Shown here: in pieces, positions 34,543 through 43,109 of the stretch | Numbering within the stretch: the first letter of the stretch is position 1 | Layout of the letters: each line of letters opens with the position of its first letter | DNA from: DAITPV01 sp050692555 | GTDB lineage: Bacteria; Actinomycetota; UBA4738; CALAEC01 | Direction: 5' to 3' | Assembly: GCA_050692555.1 (NCBI GenBank) | Contig: JBOGVS010000020.1 | Span: 1 to 55,926, forward strand | Length of the DNA: 55,926 nucleotides | Made by a program: the position numbers and the translations under genes | The notes under the pieces: model-generated | The model's input: the letters and a program-made list of their open reading frames with translations, nothing else | Told to the model about the DNA's origin: nothing | Databases searched by the model: none

Positions 34543-36022
34543 CCTCCGCGGTGATCTCCTCGTACTGCTTGAGGTTCGCCGCCCGGTAGACCTCGGAGCG
34601 GACCGACCAGGCCCGGATCACGTAGGACCGTCCGTCGTCTATCGCCGCGTGGAACCGGGTGGGAGCATCCGACGAGCGGCCGCCGGTCTCCCGGAGCCGG
34701 AGGACCTGCCCGGTGACCCGGTGAGGAGCCCCCAGATCCATGGCTCCTCGGACCAGCGCCAGGACTCCCCACACCCCGACCGTGACGCCGGCCGCCGCGG
34801 GGATCAGGAACAGAACTCGGAACACGATCACGAGTCCTGCCGGGTCGTTCGGTCCGGCCGGTGGCCACCCGATCGCCGTCGCCAGGCGGAGCGTGCCCGC
34901 GGCCACAAACACCGACACCACCCCCGCCAGCACCGCCACCACCGGACGGAAGCCCCATGCCGGGGGCCAGAACACCGGGTACCGGATCCGAACCCGTCGC
35001 CACTGCCCGCCGTAGGAGGACCAGGCCCGGCGGGCTTCCTCCGGGCCCATGGGGATGGCCCGCACCGCGGCCGGCGCCACCCCCAGCGCGGCCCCGTACG
35101 CCAGGTGTCGCTCCCACACCGGGACCGCGGTGGGAGGCATCTCGGCAAGCGAGGTCGCATCGCGCAGATACCGCTGCACCCCGAGCCATTCAGCCGTGGC
35201 GGCCAGGCCGGCCGGGGTTTCCCGCTGTCTCCGGCCGCCCCGCGCCGCGGCGATGACGAACGCGGCCAGGAACAGGTAGATGATCGCCGGGCCGGCCTCC
35301 GCCGTGGCCAGCAGCAGGAACGCCGCGGGGTAGAAGGACAGGAAGCCGACCCATCGCAGCGCGCCACCGCTCCACAGGTCCCGGGACAGCCCCCGGCGCT
35401 GGGCGTCGTCGATCACCTCGCCGCGAAACTTCCGCCACCAGGCCCGGGCATGGTCGGCGGGGCCGGTGGTGAGGGCTTCAGCGGGAACCACCCCGGCATG
35501 GGCCCGGCTCCGGACCAGGTCCATGACCCGTGCCTCGAACGGCGCCAGCTCTAGGTCCCGGGCTTCGCGCAGCCTGCACAGGAACGTGTCTCCGGCCACC
35601 TCCTGGAACTCCAGGGCTCCTCGAGCGGCGAGATCGAGCACCGTGGCCGGGAGGGCCTCTCGGCTGGGATCGAAGTCGTTGGCAAGCATGTTGACGATGG
35701 CCGGTGGTTCGGACCGCAGGTCTCCCGTCGCCGGACCCGGGTGGGGCGCTCTGGGCTGGCGGGCCACGCGGATCCCCGCCATCACCCCCAGCCACAGTGC
35801 GGTCAGGGCCCCCGCTGCCGTAAGGAGTGGGACCCGGTACTGACGCGAGAGCTCGTCGATACCGAACCGCTCGATGATCTCGTCGGAGAACGCCAGGAGC
35901 AGGATGAACGGAATCGTGGCCACCACCGCGGCCAGGCACCCCCAGGTCCGCCTTCTGGCCGCCTGCACCGAAAAGAGGCTCTGAGCCACAACCCGGTAGA
36001 CAGGGTGATGATCCTCGGTCAC
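34499..36022 (-). CDS. DUF2207-like membrane protein
   Basis: 507 residues with five or more transmembrane segments (about 27-46, 65-82, 215-255 in two, 335-385 in two). The segment IVNMLANDFDPSREALPATVLDLAARGALEF is shared with DUF2207 proteins, where it precedes a winged-helix-like region. The C-terminal soluble domain (about 405-507) is small and beta-rich. GTG start at 36022. It lies between the TA-like pair and recA. Function unknown. Confidence 0.62.
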   Translation of the reverse strand: MTEDHHPVYRVVAQSLFSVQAARRRTWGCLAAVVATIPFILLLAFSDEIIERFGIDELSRQYRVPLLTAAGALTALWLGVMAGIRVARQPRAPHPGPATGDLRSEPPAIVNMLANDFDPSREALPATVLDLAARGALEFQEVAGDTFLCRLREARDLELAPFEARVMDLVRSRAHAGVVPAEALTTGPADHARAWWRKFRGEVIDDAQRRGLSRDLWSGGALRWVGFLSFYPAAFLLLATAEAGPAIIYLFLAAFVIAAARGGRRQRETPAGLAATAEWLGVQRYLRDATSLAEMPPTAVPVWERHLAYGAALGVAPAAVRAIPMGPEEARRAWSSYGGQWRRVRIRYPVFWPPAWGFRPVVAVLAGVVSVFVAAGTLRLATAIGWPPAGPNDPAGLVIVFRVLFLIPAAAGVTVGVWGVLALVRGAMDLGAPHRVTGQVLRLRETGGRSSDAPTRFHAAIDDGRSYVIRAWSVRSEVYRAANLKQYEEITAEVSPNLRFVGSIRRA

Positions 36023-36158
36023 GGCAGAGGTACCACCAGGACGGAGCGCCGGACCTCCGGGCCGTAGGCCACCAGAGCAGGGTGGGGGGTGAAGGTCGGG
36101 CCGTCAACCGGTACGGGGACTCGGTCGACATGGTCCGCGCCGCCCTCCCGCCCGGTCG

Positions 36159-36187
36159 TTGACACCGAACGTCTGTTCGAGTAGCGT
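36159..36187 (+). promoter_or_regulatory. recA promoter with LexA box
   Basis: A consensus promoter, TTGACA (36159-36164), 17 bases, TAGCGT (36182-36187). The spacer holds the LexA box GAAC-GTCT-GTTC (36167-36178). Binding of LexA would block polymerase, so recA is DNA-damage inducible. Confidence 0.85.
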
Positions 36188-36223
36188 TCGGGGTTGTGCG
36201 GGCGAACTACAGGGGTGTAAGTT

Positions 36224-37372
36224 ATGTCGTACCCGAGCGGTAGCCTCGCGGCCAAGCCGCACGAGGAGGTTCCGATCTTGGAACGGGAACGGATGCTGGA
36301 CATCACGCTTCAGCAGATCGAGAAGCAGCATGGCAAGGGCGCGGTCATGAAGCTCGGGGAGCACGCCGCGGTCAACGGCGTGGCCACCATCCCCACCGGT
36401 TCGCTGGCGCTTGACGTGGCCCTGGGGGTCGGCGGGATCCCCCGGGGGCGGATCGTGGAGGTCTACGGCCCGGAGGGCTCAGGCAAGACCACGGTGTGCC
36501 TGCACATCATCGCCGAGGCCCAGGCCAAGGGCGGGATCACCGCGTTCATCGACGCCGAGCACGCCGTGGATCCCACCTACGCCCGGGCCCTGGGGGTGAA
36601 CATCGACGAGCTCCTGGTCAGCCAGCCGGACTCCGGCGAGCAGGCCCTGGAGATCTCCGACCTCCTGGTGCGCTCGGGTGCCATCGACCTGGTGGTGATC
36701 GACTCGGTGGCCGCGTTGGTGCCCCGGGCAGAGATCGAGGGAGAGATGGGCGACTCGCACGTCGGCTTGCAGGCTCGCCTGATGTCCCAGGCCATGCGGA
36801 AGCTGGCCGGCTCGCTGTCGCGGTTCGACACCACGGCGATCTTCATCAACCAGCTGCGAGAGAAGATCGGCGTGATGTTCGGCTCACCCGAAACAACGTC
36901 CGGCGGGCGGGCGCTGAAGTTCTACTCCAGCGTGCGGCTCGACGTCCGGAAGATCGACAACCTCAAGGACGGCACCGAGGTGGTCGGCTCGCGGGTCCGG
37001 GCCAAGATCGTGAAGAACAAGGTGGCTCCTCCGTTCCGGCTGGCCGAGTTCGACATCATCTACGGCAAGGGCATCTCCAAGGAAGGCAGCCTGATCGACG
37101 TCGGGGTGGACAACGGGATCGTCATGAAGAGCGGAGCGTGGTTCACCTACGAGGGCGAGCAGCTCGGACAGGGCCGGGAAAACGCCCGCCAGTTCCTGGC
37201 CGAGCACAAGGACATCGCGACCGAGATCGAGCGACGGGTCCGGGAGGCCGTAGGACTCTCGTCCTTCACCGAAGAGGACGACCAGCCCGTGGAGGTCCCG
37301 GAGGTCCTGGAGCAGGAGGCGTCGGACGACGCGAAGCAGCAGAAGGCGAAGACCGGGGCCCGAGCCGGCTGA
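36224..37372 (+). CDS. recA: Recombinase RecA
   Basis: Strand-exchange ATPase and coprotease for LexA cleavage. 382 residues: Walker A GPEGSGKTT (about 82-90), Walker B LVVIDSVAALVP, loop L1 EGEMGDSHVGLQARLMSQAM and loop L2 around EKIGVMFGSPETTSGG, acidic C-terminus, no intein. ATG 36224 gives a 23-residue extension before the usual start of homology (ERERMLDITLQQIEKQ); ATG 36293 is an alternative, but AGGGGTG supports 36224. Confidence 0.97.
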   Translation: MSYPSGSLAAKPHEEVPILERERMLDITLQQIEKQHGKGAVMKLGEHAAVNGVATIPTGSLALDVALGVGGIPRGRIVEVYGPEGSGKTTVCLHIIAEAQAKGGITAFIDAEHAVDPTYARALGVNIDELLVSQPDSGEQALEISDLLVRSGAIDLVVIDSVAALVPRAEIEGEMGDSHVGLQARLMSQAMRKLAGSLSRFDTTAIFINQLREKIGVMFGSPETTSGGRALKFYSSVRLDVRKIDNLKDGTEVVGSRVRAKIVKNKVAPPFRLAEFDIIYGKGISKEGSLIDVGVDNGIVMKSGAWFTYEGEQLGQGRENARQFLAEHKDIATEIERRVREAVGLSSFTEEDDQPVEVPEVLEQEASDDAKQQKAKTGARAG

Positions 37373-37388
37373 GGCGGGCAGGCCCCGG

Positions 37389-37850
37389 ATCCCGGTCAAG
37401 GACCGGGCGCTCCACCTCCTGTCGGTTCGCTCACGAAGCAGAGATGAGCTCCGCCGTCGTCTCCTCCGCGCCGGGTACGAACCGGAGGAGATCGACCTGG
37501 CCCTCGCGGACCTGGAGCGGGTGGGTCTGGTCGACGACGAGCGGTTCGCCCAGGAGGTGGCCGCGTCGATGCGGCGACGAGGCATGGGCCGCCGGGCCGG
37601 GATCTCTGCCCTGCGAGCCAAGGGTGTTGCGGCGGAGGTCGCCGAGGTGGCTACGGAGGAGATCGACCAGGGAGACGAGGAGACCCGGGCCGAAGAGGTT
37701 GCCCGGATCAGGCTCCGGCGGCTGGACGGTCTGCAGCCCGAGGTGGCCCGCCGCAGACTCCTGGGATTCCTCCTGCGGCGGGGGTTCGACTCGGACGCGG
37801 CCCGGGCCGCCACCCGGCGGGTGCTGGAGGAGCAGCAGGAGGCCTCGTGA
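37389..37850 (+). CDS. recX: Regulatory protein RecX
   Basis: Inhibits RecA filament growth. RecX homology (ALHLLSVRSRSRDELRRRLL, then LVDDERFAQEVA and a third three-helix repeat at the C-terminus) begins near 37395, well upstream of the first in-frame GTG at 37521. No ATG, GTG or TTG exists upstream in this frame, so the start must be ATC 37389 or CTG 37419, unless an indel is present. It follows recA by 16 bases, the usual operon. About 153 residues. Confidence 0.82.
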   Translation: MPVKDRALHLLSVRSRSRDELRRRLLRAGYEPEEIDLALADLERVGLVDDERFAQEVAASMRRRGMGRRAGISALRAKGVAAEVAEVATEEIDQGDEETRAEEVARIRLRRLDGLQPEVARRRLLGFLLRRGFDSDAARAATRRVLEEQQEAS

Positions 37851-38140
37851 AGGCCTCCGGCGAACGCTACCTCCGCGACCTCGCGGACCGGTGGCGTCGC
37901 TCGGGAGGCGAGCCCCGGCGGGACATGGTCGACGAGCTGTTCCGCGACATCCTGGTGGGTGTGGGGCCGTTCACCCGCGAAGAGATGGAAGTGTTCTGCC
38001 GGGGGGTTGCCGTCTCTGCTCTGGCGGCATGCATGGGCGCGCTGTCCAGCCCGTTCGATGACCCGGACGAGGCCCTGACGTTCGTCCAGCTGGTGGCCTG
38101 CCGAGCCGCCCTGGAGGCCGAGAACGCCCGCCAGGCCTGA
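37847..38140 (+). CDS. Hypothetical small protein downstream of recX
   Basis: 97 residues, no membrane segment or known motif (RYLRDLADRWRRSGGEPRRD, EEMEVFCRGVAVSALAACMG). The GTG overlaps the recX stop (GTGA), and codon use matches the neighbours, so it is probably a real last gene of the recA operon. A predicted mainly helical protein. No function is proposed. Confidence 0.6.
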   Translation: MKASGERYLRDLADRWRRSGGEPRRDMVDELFRDILVGVGPFTREEMEVFCRGVAVSALAACMGALSSPFDDPDEALTFVQLVACRAALEAENARQA

Positions 38141-38154
38141 TGCCGAGACCGTTG

Positions 38155-38377
38155 CGTTCCGAGGCGTTCAGTTGTACCTTTGTGAATTGAAAGGCCTGAT
38201 AATCGGAACCCCGGTGACGGGACGAGGACGAATCTTGACTCAGCCAGTTGCGGAACGGATGGACACCGAAAATAGAGAGGTGGCGCACGGGGCCGTAGGG
38301 GCCCCCGCACGGTAGATCGTCGCGTTCCTCGTCATACGGGTGTGAGGCCGGGCCTTTCGGCTCGGCCTCGTGCGTTT
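38155..38377 (+). promoter_or_regulatory. Structured leader region of rny
   Basis: The 247-base gap before rny contains a 7-bp long-range pair (38155-38161 with 38251-38257) around a CCTTT/AAAGG hairpin (38177-38194) and a CCCG-GTGA-CGGG hairpin with a GNRA loop (38210-38221). Downstream, a 10-bp stem (38344-38353 with 38360-38369, one G-U) is followed by a weak T tract and the Shine-Dalgarno sequence, like an attenuator. No known riboswitch class is recognised. Confidence 0.35.
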
Positions 38378-38387
38378 GGGAGGAACG

Positions 38388-39920
38388 ATGGACATTGCAC
38401 TGGCCGCCCTGGTGGCCTTGGCCCTCGGCGTGGCCGTGGGGTTCGGCATCCGGAAAGCTCTGGCATCTCGCAACGTCACCGACGCGGAGTCTCGAGCTCG
38501 GAAGCTGGTCACCGACGCTGAGCGAGAAGCCGAGGAGACCGTCCGGAAGGCCCTGGCCGAGGTCAAGGACGAGATCGCCACCACCCGGCGGGAAGCGGAG
38601 GAGGACATCCGCGGGCGCCGGGAGGAGATCCGCCGCCGGGAGGGGAGGCTGGCCAAGCGAGAGGAAGGGATCGACGGGCGGCTGGCTGAGCTGCAGAAGA
38701 CGGAGCGAGCCCTTACCGAGAAGAGCCGGAAGCTGGAGCGAGCCGGCGAGGAGATGGACAAGGCCATCGAGCAGCATCGCCGGGAGCTGGAGCGCGTGGC
38801 CCGGATGACCGCCCAGGAAGCCAAGGATGCCCTGCTCGCGCAGCTCACCGAGGAGGCCAAGCGGGACGCCATGGCCACAGTCCGAGAGATCGAGCAGCGG
38901 GCCCGCGAGGAAGGAGACCAGCGGGCCCGGAAGATCGTGACGGTCGCCATCCAGCGGGTGGCCTCCGAGCAGACCGCGGAATCGACGGTCGCGGTATTCA
39001 CCCTGCCGTCGGACGACCTCAAGGGCCGGATCATCGGCCGGGAAGGACGGAACATCCGGGCCTTCGAGGCGGCCACCGGGGTCAACCTGATCATCGACGA
39101 CACTCCCGAGGCCGTGGTGCTGTCCTCCTTCGACCCGGTTCGCCGGGAGGTGGCCCGGCTGACCCTCGACAAGCTGGTTCAGGACGGTCGGATCCATCCA
39201 GCGCGGATCGAGGAGATGTTCGCCCGTTCCCAGAAAGAGGTGGAGGAGCAGATCCGCCGGGCGGGGGAGTGGGCCATCAGCGAGGTGGGGATCACCGAAA
39301 TCCACCCCGAGATGGTCCGGGTCCTCGGCCGGCTCCAGTTCCGGACGTCGTACGGACAGAATGTCCTCAAGCACCTGGTCGAGTCGGCGCACATCGCTGG
39401 GGTCATGGCCACCGAGCTGGGCATCGAGCCCGACATGGTGAAGCGCGGGGCGCTGATGCACGACATCGGCAAGGCGCTCACGCATGAGGTCGAGGGCTCC
39501 CATGCCCTCATCGGCGCCGAGCTGGCCCGGCGGCTCAAGGAACCTCCCCCGGTGGTCCACGCCATCGAGTCCCACCACGGCGAGGTGGAACAGCGGACCA
39601 TCGAGGCCGTGCTGGCCCAGACCGCTGATGCCATCTCCGGCGGCCGCCCCGGGGCGCGGCGGGAGAGCATCGAGTCCTACGTCAAGCGCCTGGAGCGGCT
39701 CGAGGAGATCTGCGAGTCTCATCCCGGCGTGTCCAAGGTGTTCGCCATGCAGGCCGGCCGGGAGGTTCGGGTGATGGTCAAGCCCGAGGACGTCGACGAC
39801 CTGGCCGCCCAGGTGCTGGCCCGGGACATCGCCAAGCAGGTGGAGGAAGAGCTCCAGTACCCGGGGCAGATCAAGATCACGGTGGTCCGGGAGCTCCGGG
39901 CCGTGGAGGTCGCCAAGTAG
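38388..39920 (+). CDS. rny: Ribonuclease Y
   Basis: Membrane-anchored endoribonuclease that starts mRNA decay. 510 residues: an N-terminal transmembrane helix (about 4-22), a long charged coiled coil (about 25-195), a KH domain (GRIIGREGRNIRAFEAATG, about 209-227) and an HD domain with the metal motif HDIGKALTHE (about 358-367). ATG 38388 follows GGGAGG. It precedes the miaB-miaA gene by one base. Confidence 0.95.
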   Translation: MDIALAALVALALGVAVGFGIRKALASRNVTDAESRARKLVTDAEREAEETVRKALAEVKDEIATTRREAEEDIRGRREEIRRREGRLAKREEGIDGRLAELQKTERALTEKSRKLERAGEEMDKAIEQHRRELERVARMTAQEAKDALLAQLTEEAKRDAMATVREIEQRAREEGDQRARKIVTVAIQRVASEQTAESTVAVFTLPSDDLKGRIIGREGRNIRAFEAATGVNLIIDDTPEAVVLSSFDPVRREVARLTLDKLVQDGRIHPARIEEMFARSQKEVEEQIRRAGEWAISEVGITEIHPEMVRVLGRLQFRTSYGQNVLKHLVESAHIAGVMATELGIEPDMVKRGALMHDIGKALTHEVEGSHALIGAELARRLKEPPPVVHAIESHHGEVEQRTIEAVLAQTADAISGGRPGARRESIESYVKRLERLEEICESHPGVSKVFAMQAGREVRVMVKPEDVDDLAAQVLARDIAKQVEEELQYPGQIKITVVRELRAVEVAK

Positions 39921-39921
39921 C

Positions 39922-42237
39922 GTGGAGGGCAGCGCGTCGGGCCGGTACCTGATCACCACCTTCGGGTGCCAGATGAACGAGCACGACTCCGAGCGGATCT
40001 CGGGGCTCCTGGAAGAGGACGGGATGGCCCGCACGGATGTCCCGAGTGACGCCGATGTCATCGTGCTTAACACCTGTGCGGTGCGGGAGAACGCCGACAA
40101 CCGGCTATACGGGAACCTGGGCCACCTCAAGGCGGTCAAGGAGTCCCGGCCCCGGACCCGCATCGTGGTCGCCGGATGCCTGGCGCAGAAGGATCGCGGC
40201 CAGATCCAGCGCCGGGCGCCGTGGGTCGACGTGGTCATGGGGACCCACGCCCTGCCCCACCTGCTCGAGCTGCTGCGACGGGCGGACCGCGAGGGACCGC
40301 AGATGGACGTCCGGGAGTACACCGAGGTGTTCCCCAGCGCCCTGCCGGCCCGCCGAGGTGTGCGTCACCACGCGTGGGTGTCGGTGTCGGTGGGCTGCGA
40401 CAACCGGTGCACGTTCTGCATCGTCCCCCTGGTCCGCGGGGCGCAGCGCTCCCGCCCCCTCGGCGAGATCCTGGCGGAGGTCCAGGGTCTGGTCGGGGAA
40501 GGCGTGGTGGAGGTCACCCTCCTGGGCCAGAACGTCAACACGTACGGCCGTGATCTCACCGTCCCGGGGTCGTCCAGGAAGGCCAGGTTCGGGGCGCTCC
40601 TCCGAGCCGTGGACCAGGTCGACGGGATCCGCCGGATCCGGTTCACCAGCCCCCACCCGCACGACTTCACGCCCGACGTGGTGGAGGCCATGGCCGAGTG
40701 CTCCGCGGTGTGCGAACAAATTCACTTCCCGCTCCAGTCGGGCTCCGACCAGGTGCTCAGGCGGATGCGCCGCTCGTATCGGTCGAGGCGATACCTCGAG
40801 TGGCTGCGGCGGATCCGCGAGGCGATCCCCGGGATCGCGGTGACCACGGACCTGATCGTGGGGTTCCCGGGCGAGACCGAGGAGGAGTTCCGGGACACCC
40901 TGCGGGTGGTGGAGGAAGCGCGTTTCGACGCCGCCTACACCTTCCAGTACTCGCCCCGAGCCGGCACCGAGGCCGCGGGGTACGAAGACCAGGTTCCCAA
41001 GCCAGTGGTCCAGGATCGCTTCGATCGCCTGGTGGCGCTCCAGGAGCGCATCTCGGAGGAGGCCAACCGGGCCTACGAGGGCCGGACCGTGGAGGTACTG
41101 GTCGAAGGTCCCGGCCGCAAGGGCGGCGTCCAGGGTCGCACCCGCACCAACAAGGTGGTGAACTTGGCCCGCTCCGTCCCCGCCGGGACGTTCCTCGACG
41201 TCCGGGTGACCCGTGCCCATCCGCATCACCTGACCGGCGAGCCCGTGGACCGCCGCGGTCCCGGCGTGAGCCGCACGGACGTCATCGCCATCGCGTGTCC
41301 GGCCGAAGAGACCGATCTGCCCGTCGATGTCCCCCTAGCCTTGGTCGGGCCCACGGCCACCGGCAAGACCGAGACGGGGGTGGAACTGGCCCGCCGTCTG
41401 GGGGCCGAGATCGTGGTGGTCGACTCCATGACGGTGTACCGGGGGATGGACGTGGGGACCGCCAAGCCCACGCCGGAGGAACGAGAAGCGGTGCCACATC
41501 ACCTGCTCGATGTGGCCGAGCCGCTGGAGCCCTTCTCCGTGGCCCGATTCCAGTCGCTGGCCGGGCGAGCCACGTCCGGGATCACCTTTCGTGGGCGCCC
41601 GGTGCTCATGGTGGGCGGATCCGGGCTGTACTTCCGGGCGGTGGTCGATCGCCTCGAGCTTCCCGGCACGGACCACAGGCTTCGGAGCTGGCTGGAGGCA
41701 GAGGCTCGAGCGCTGGGCCACCAGGCCCTTCACGCCCGGCTGGCGGACCTCGATCCGCTAGCCGCGGCAAAGATCGAGCCCTCGAACACCCGTCGGACGG
41801 TCCGGGCCCTCGAGGTGGCCGCGCTCACCGGCCGTCCGTTCTCCTCGTTCGCCGCGGCCTGGGACCGATATCCTGAGGGGCGGGTGCGGGCTGCGGGGGT
41901 AGCCATCCCCACCGCGGCGCTTCGCGAGCGCATCGAGTCCCGTGTCCGGACGATGCTGGACGGGGGCCTGGTGCAGGAGGTTCGCGGCCTGCTGGACCGA
42001 GGGCTGGGGCCTCGAGTCACGGCTTCTCAGGCGATCGGCTACCTGGAGGTTGTCGAGCACCTGGCGGGACGGCTGACGATCGCCGAGATGGTGGAACGGA
42101 TGGTGCGGAGGACACGGGACCTGGCCCGGCGCCAGATGGCGTGGTTCCGCCGCGATCCTCGCATCCGGTGGTTCGACGCGGGATCGGAGGGAGCGATGAG
42201 CGCGGTGGACGAGATCGAGGAGTACCTCCGAGGATGA
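39922..42237 (+). CDS. Fused MiaB-MiaA: tRNA A37 methylthiotransferase and dimethylallyltransferase in one frame
   Basis: A single 771-codon frame, GTG 39922 to TGA 42237. Residues 1 to about 441 are a complete MiaB: N-terminal domain with cysteines in TTFGCQMNEHDS, LNTCAVRENA and AGCLAQK; radical-SAM motif GCDNRCTFCIVP; and a C-terminal TRAM domain (TVEVLVEG to about 441). After a linker of about 30 residues, about 470-771 are a complete MiaA: P-loop GPTATGKT (476-483), DSMTVYRGMDVGTAKP and the conserved QAIGYLE segment. The two act in sequence on tRNA A37 to give ms2i6A. The in-frame GTG 41266 could also start a separate MiaA. A one-base indel near 41241-41266 would instead give two genes overlapping as GTGA. 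Confidence 0.85.
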   Translation: MEGSASGRYLITTFGCQMNEHDSERISGLLEEDGMARTDVPSDADVIVLNTCAVRENADNRLYGNLGHLKAVKESRPRTRIVVAGCLAQKDRGQIQRRAPWVDVVMGTHALPHLLELLRRADREGPQMDVREYTEVFPSALPARRGVRHHAWVSVSVGCDNRCTFCIVPLVRGAQRSRPLGEILAEVQGLVGEGVVEVTLLGQNVNTYGRDLTVPGSSRKARFGALLRAVDQVDGIRRIRFTSPHPHDFTPDVVEAMAECSAVCEQIHFPLQSGSDQVLRRMRRSYRSRRYLEWLRRIREAIPGIAVTTDLIVGFPGETEEEFRDTLRVVEEARFDAAYTFQYSPRAGTEAAGYEDQVPKPVVQDRFDRLVALQERISEEANRAYEGRTVEVLVEGPGRKGGVQGRTRTNKVVNLARSVPAGTFLDVRVTRAHPHHLTGEPVDRRGPGVSRTDVIAIACPAEETDLPVDVPLALVGPTATGKTETGVELARRLGAEIVVVDSMTVYRGMDVGTAKPTPEEREAVPHHLLDVAEPLEPFSVARFQSLAGRATSGITFRGRPVLMVGGSGLYFRAVVDRLELPGTDHRLRSWLEAEARALGHQALHARLADLDPLAAAKIEPSNTRRTVRALEVAALTGRPFSSFAAAWDRYPEGRVRAAGVAIPTAALRERIESRVRTMLDGGLVQEVRGLLDRGLGPRVTASQAIGYLEVVEHLAGRLTIAEMVERMVRRTRDLARRQMAWFRRDPRIRWFDAGSEGAMSAVDEIEEYLRG

Positions 42238-43109
42238 CCGACCGATCGCTGCGGTTCGCCAAGTACCACGGCGCCGGCAACGACTTCCTCTTGATCGAGG
42301 ACCTGGAGGACGCGTTGGCGCTGACCCCCGACCTCGTGGTGGCCATGTGCGATCGCTTCCGGGGCGCCGGCGCGGACGGCGTCATCCGCATCACTCGTTC
42401 CGACGCGGCGCCCTTCGGTATGGAGCTGTGGAACGCGGACGGCGGCCTCGCCGAGATGTCCGGCAACGGGATGCGTTGTCTGGCCACCTACCTGTTCGAC
42501 CGGCGACTTGTTACCGACCCGGTCCTCGACGTCGACACTCCCGCCGGGGTGAAGCGGGTGTGGATGGACGTGGAGGGCGACCGGGTAGCCAGTGCCAGGG
42601 TGGACATGGGCTCTCCGGCGTTGGAACGACGGAGGATCCCCATGGCCGGCCCGCCGGAGGACCGGTTTGTGGACCAGCCGTTCCCCGACGCGGGCCCCGG
42701 GTATCGGGCCGCGGCGGTGTCCATGGGCAACCCACACCTGGTGCTGGTGGGGGCCGAGAATCTCGAGGGCATCGACCTCCGCCGAGTGGGACCGGCGCTG
42801 GAGCACCACCCCGACTTCCCGGAGCGCACGAACGTGGAGTTCATCCGCGCGGGCGGCGAGGCGATCGACGTCCGGGTGTGGGAACGAGGGGTGGGGGAGA
42901 CCCTGGCCTGCGGTACGGGGGCCTGCGCGATCGTGGTGGCCGCTCACCTGATGGGACTCTCCGGGCGACGGGCCACGGTCCGGTTCCCCGGTGGCGACCT
43001 GGACGTCGAGTGGGCCGAGGACGACCACGTGTACCTCAGCGGTCCGGCGATGTTCGTCTACGAGGGACGGCTGAACCCGTCCTGGATGCGGGAGGGTGCC
43101 TCGCGGTGA
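42234..43109 (+). CDS. dapF: Diaminopimelate epimerase
   Basis: Converts LL- to meso-diaminopimelate for peptidoglycan and lysine. 291 residues with the two catalytic cysteines, C82 in SGNGMRCLA and C226 in ACGTGACAIV. FAKYHGAGNDFLLIED is the family N-terminus. ATG overlaps the stop of the fused mia gene (ATGA). With dapL directly downstream it makes up the last two steps of the DAP route. Confidence 0.94.
   Translation: MTDRSLRFAKYHGAGNDFLLIEDLEDALALTPDLVVAMCDRFRGAGADGVIRITRSDAAPFGMELWNADGGLAEMSGNGMRCLATYLFDRRLVTDPVLDVDTPAGVKRVWMDVEGDRVASARVDMGSPALERRRIPMAGPPEDRFVDQPFPDAGPGYRAAAVSMGNPHLVLVGAENLEGIDLRRVGPALEHHPDFPERTNVEFIRAGGEAIDVRVWERGVGETLACGTGACAIVVAAHLMGLSGRRATVRFPGGDLDVEWAEDDHVYLSGPAMFVYEGRLNPSWMREGASR

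Noticed and set aside
38155..38257. c-di-AMP or c-di-GMP riboswitch in the rny leader
   Set aside because: The GNRA hairpin prompted the idea, but the conserved core sequences of these classes could not be matched.
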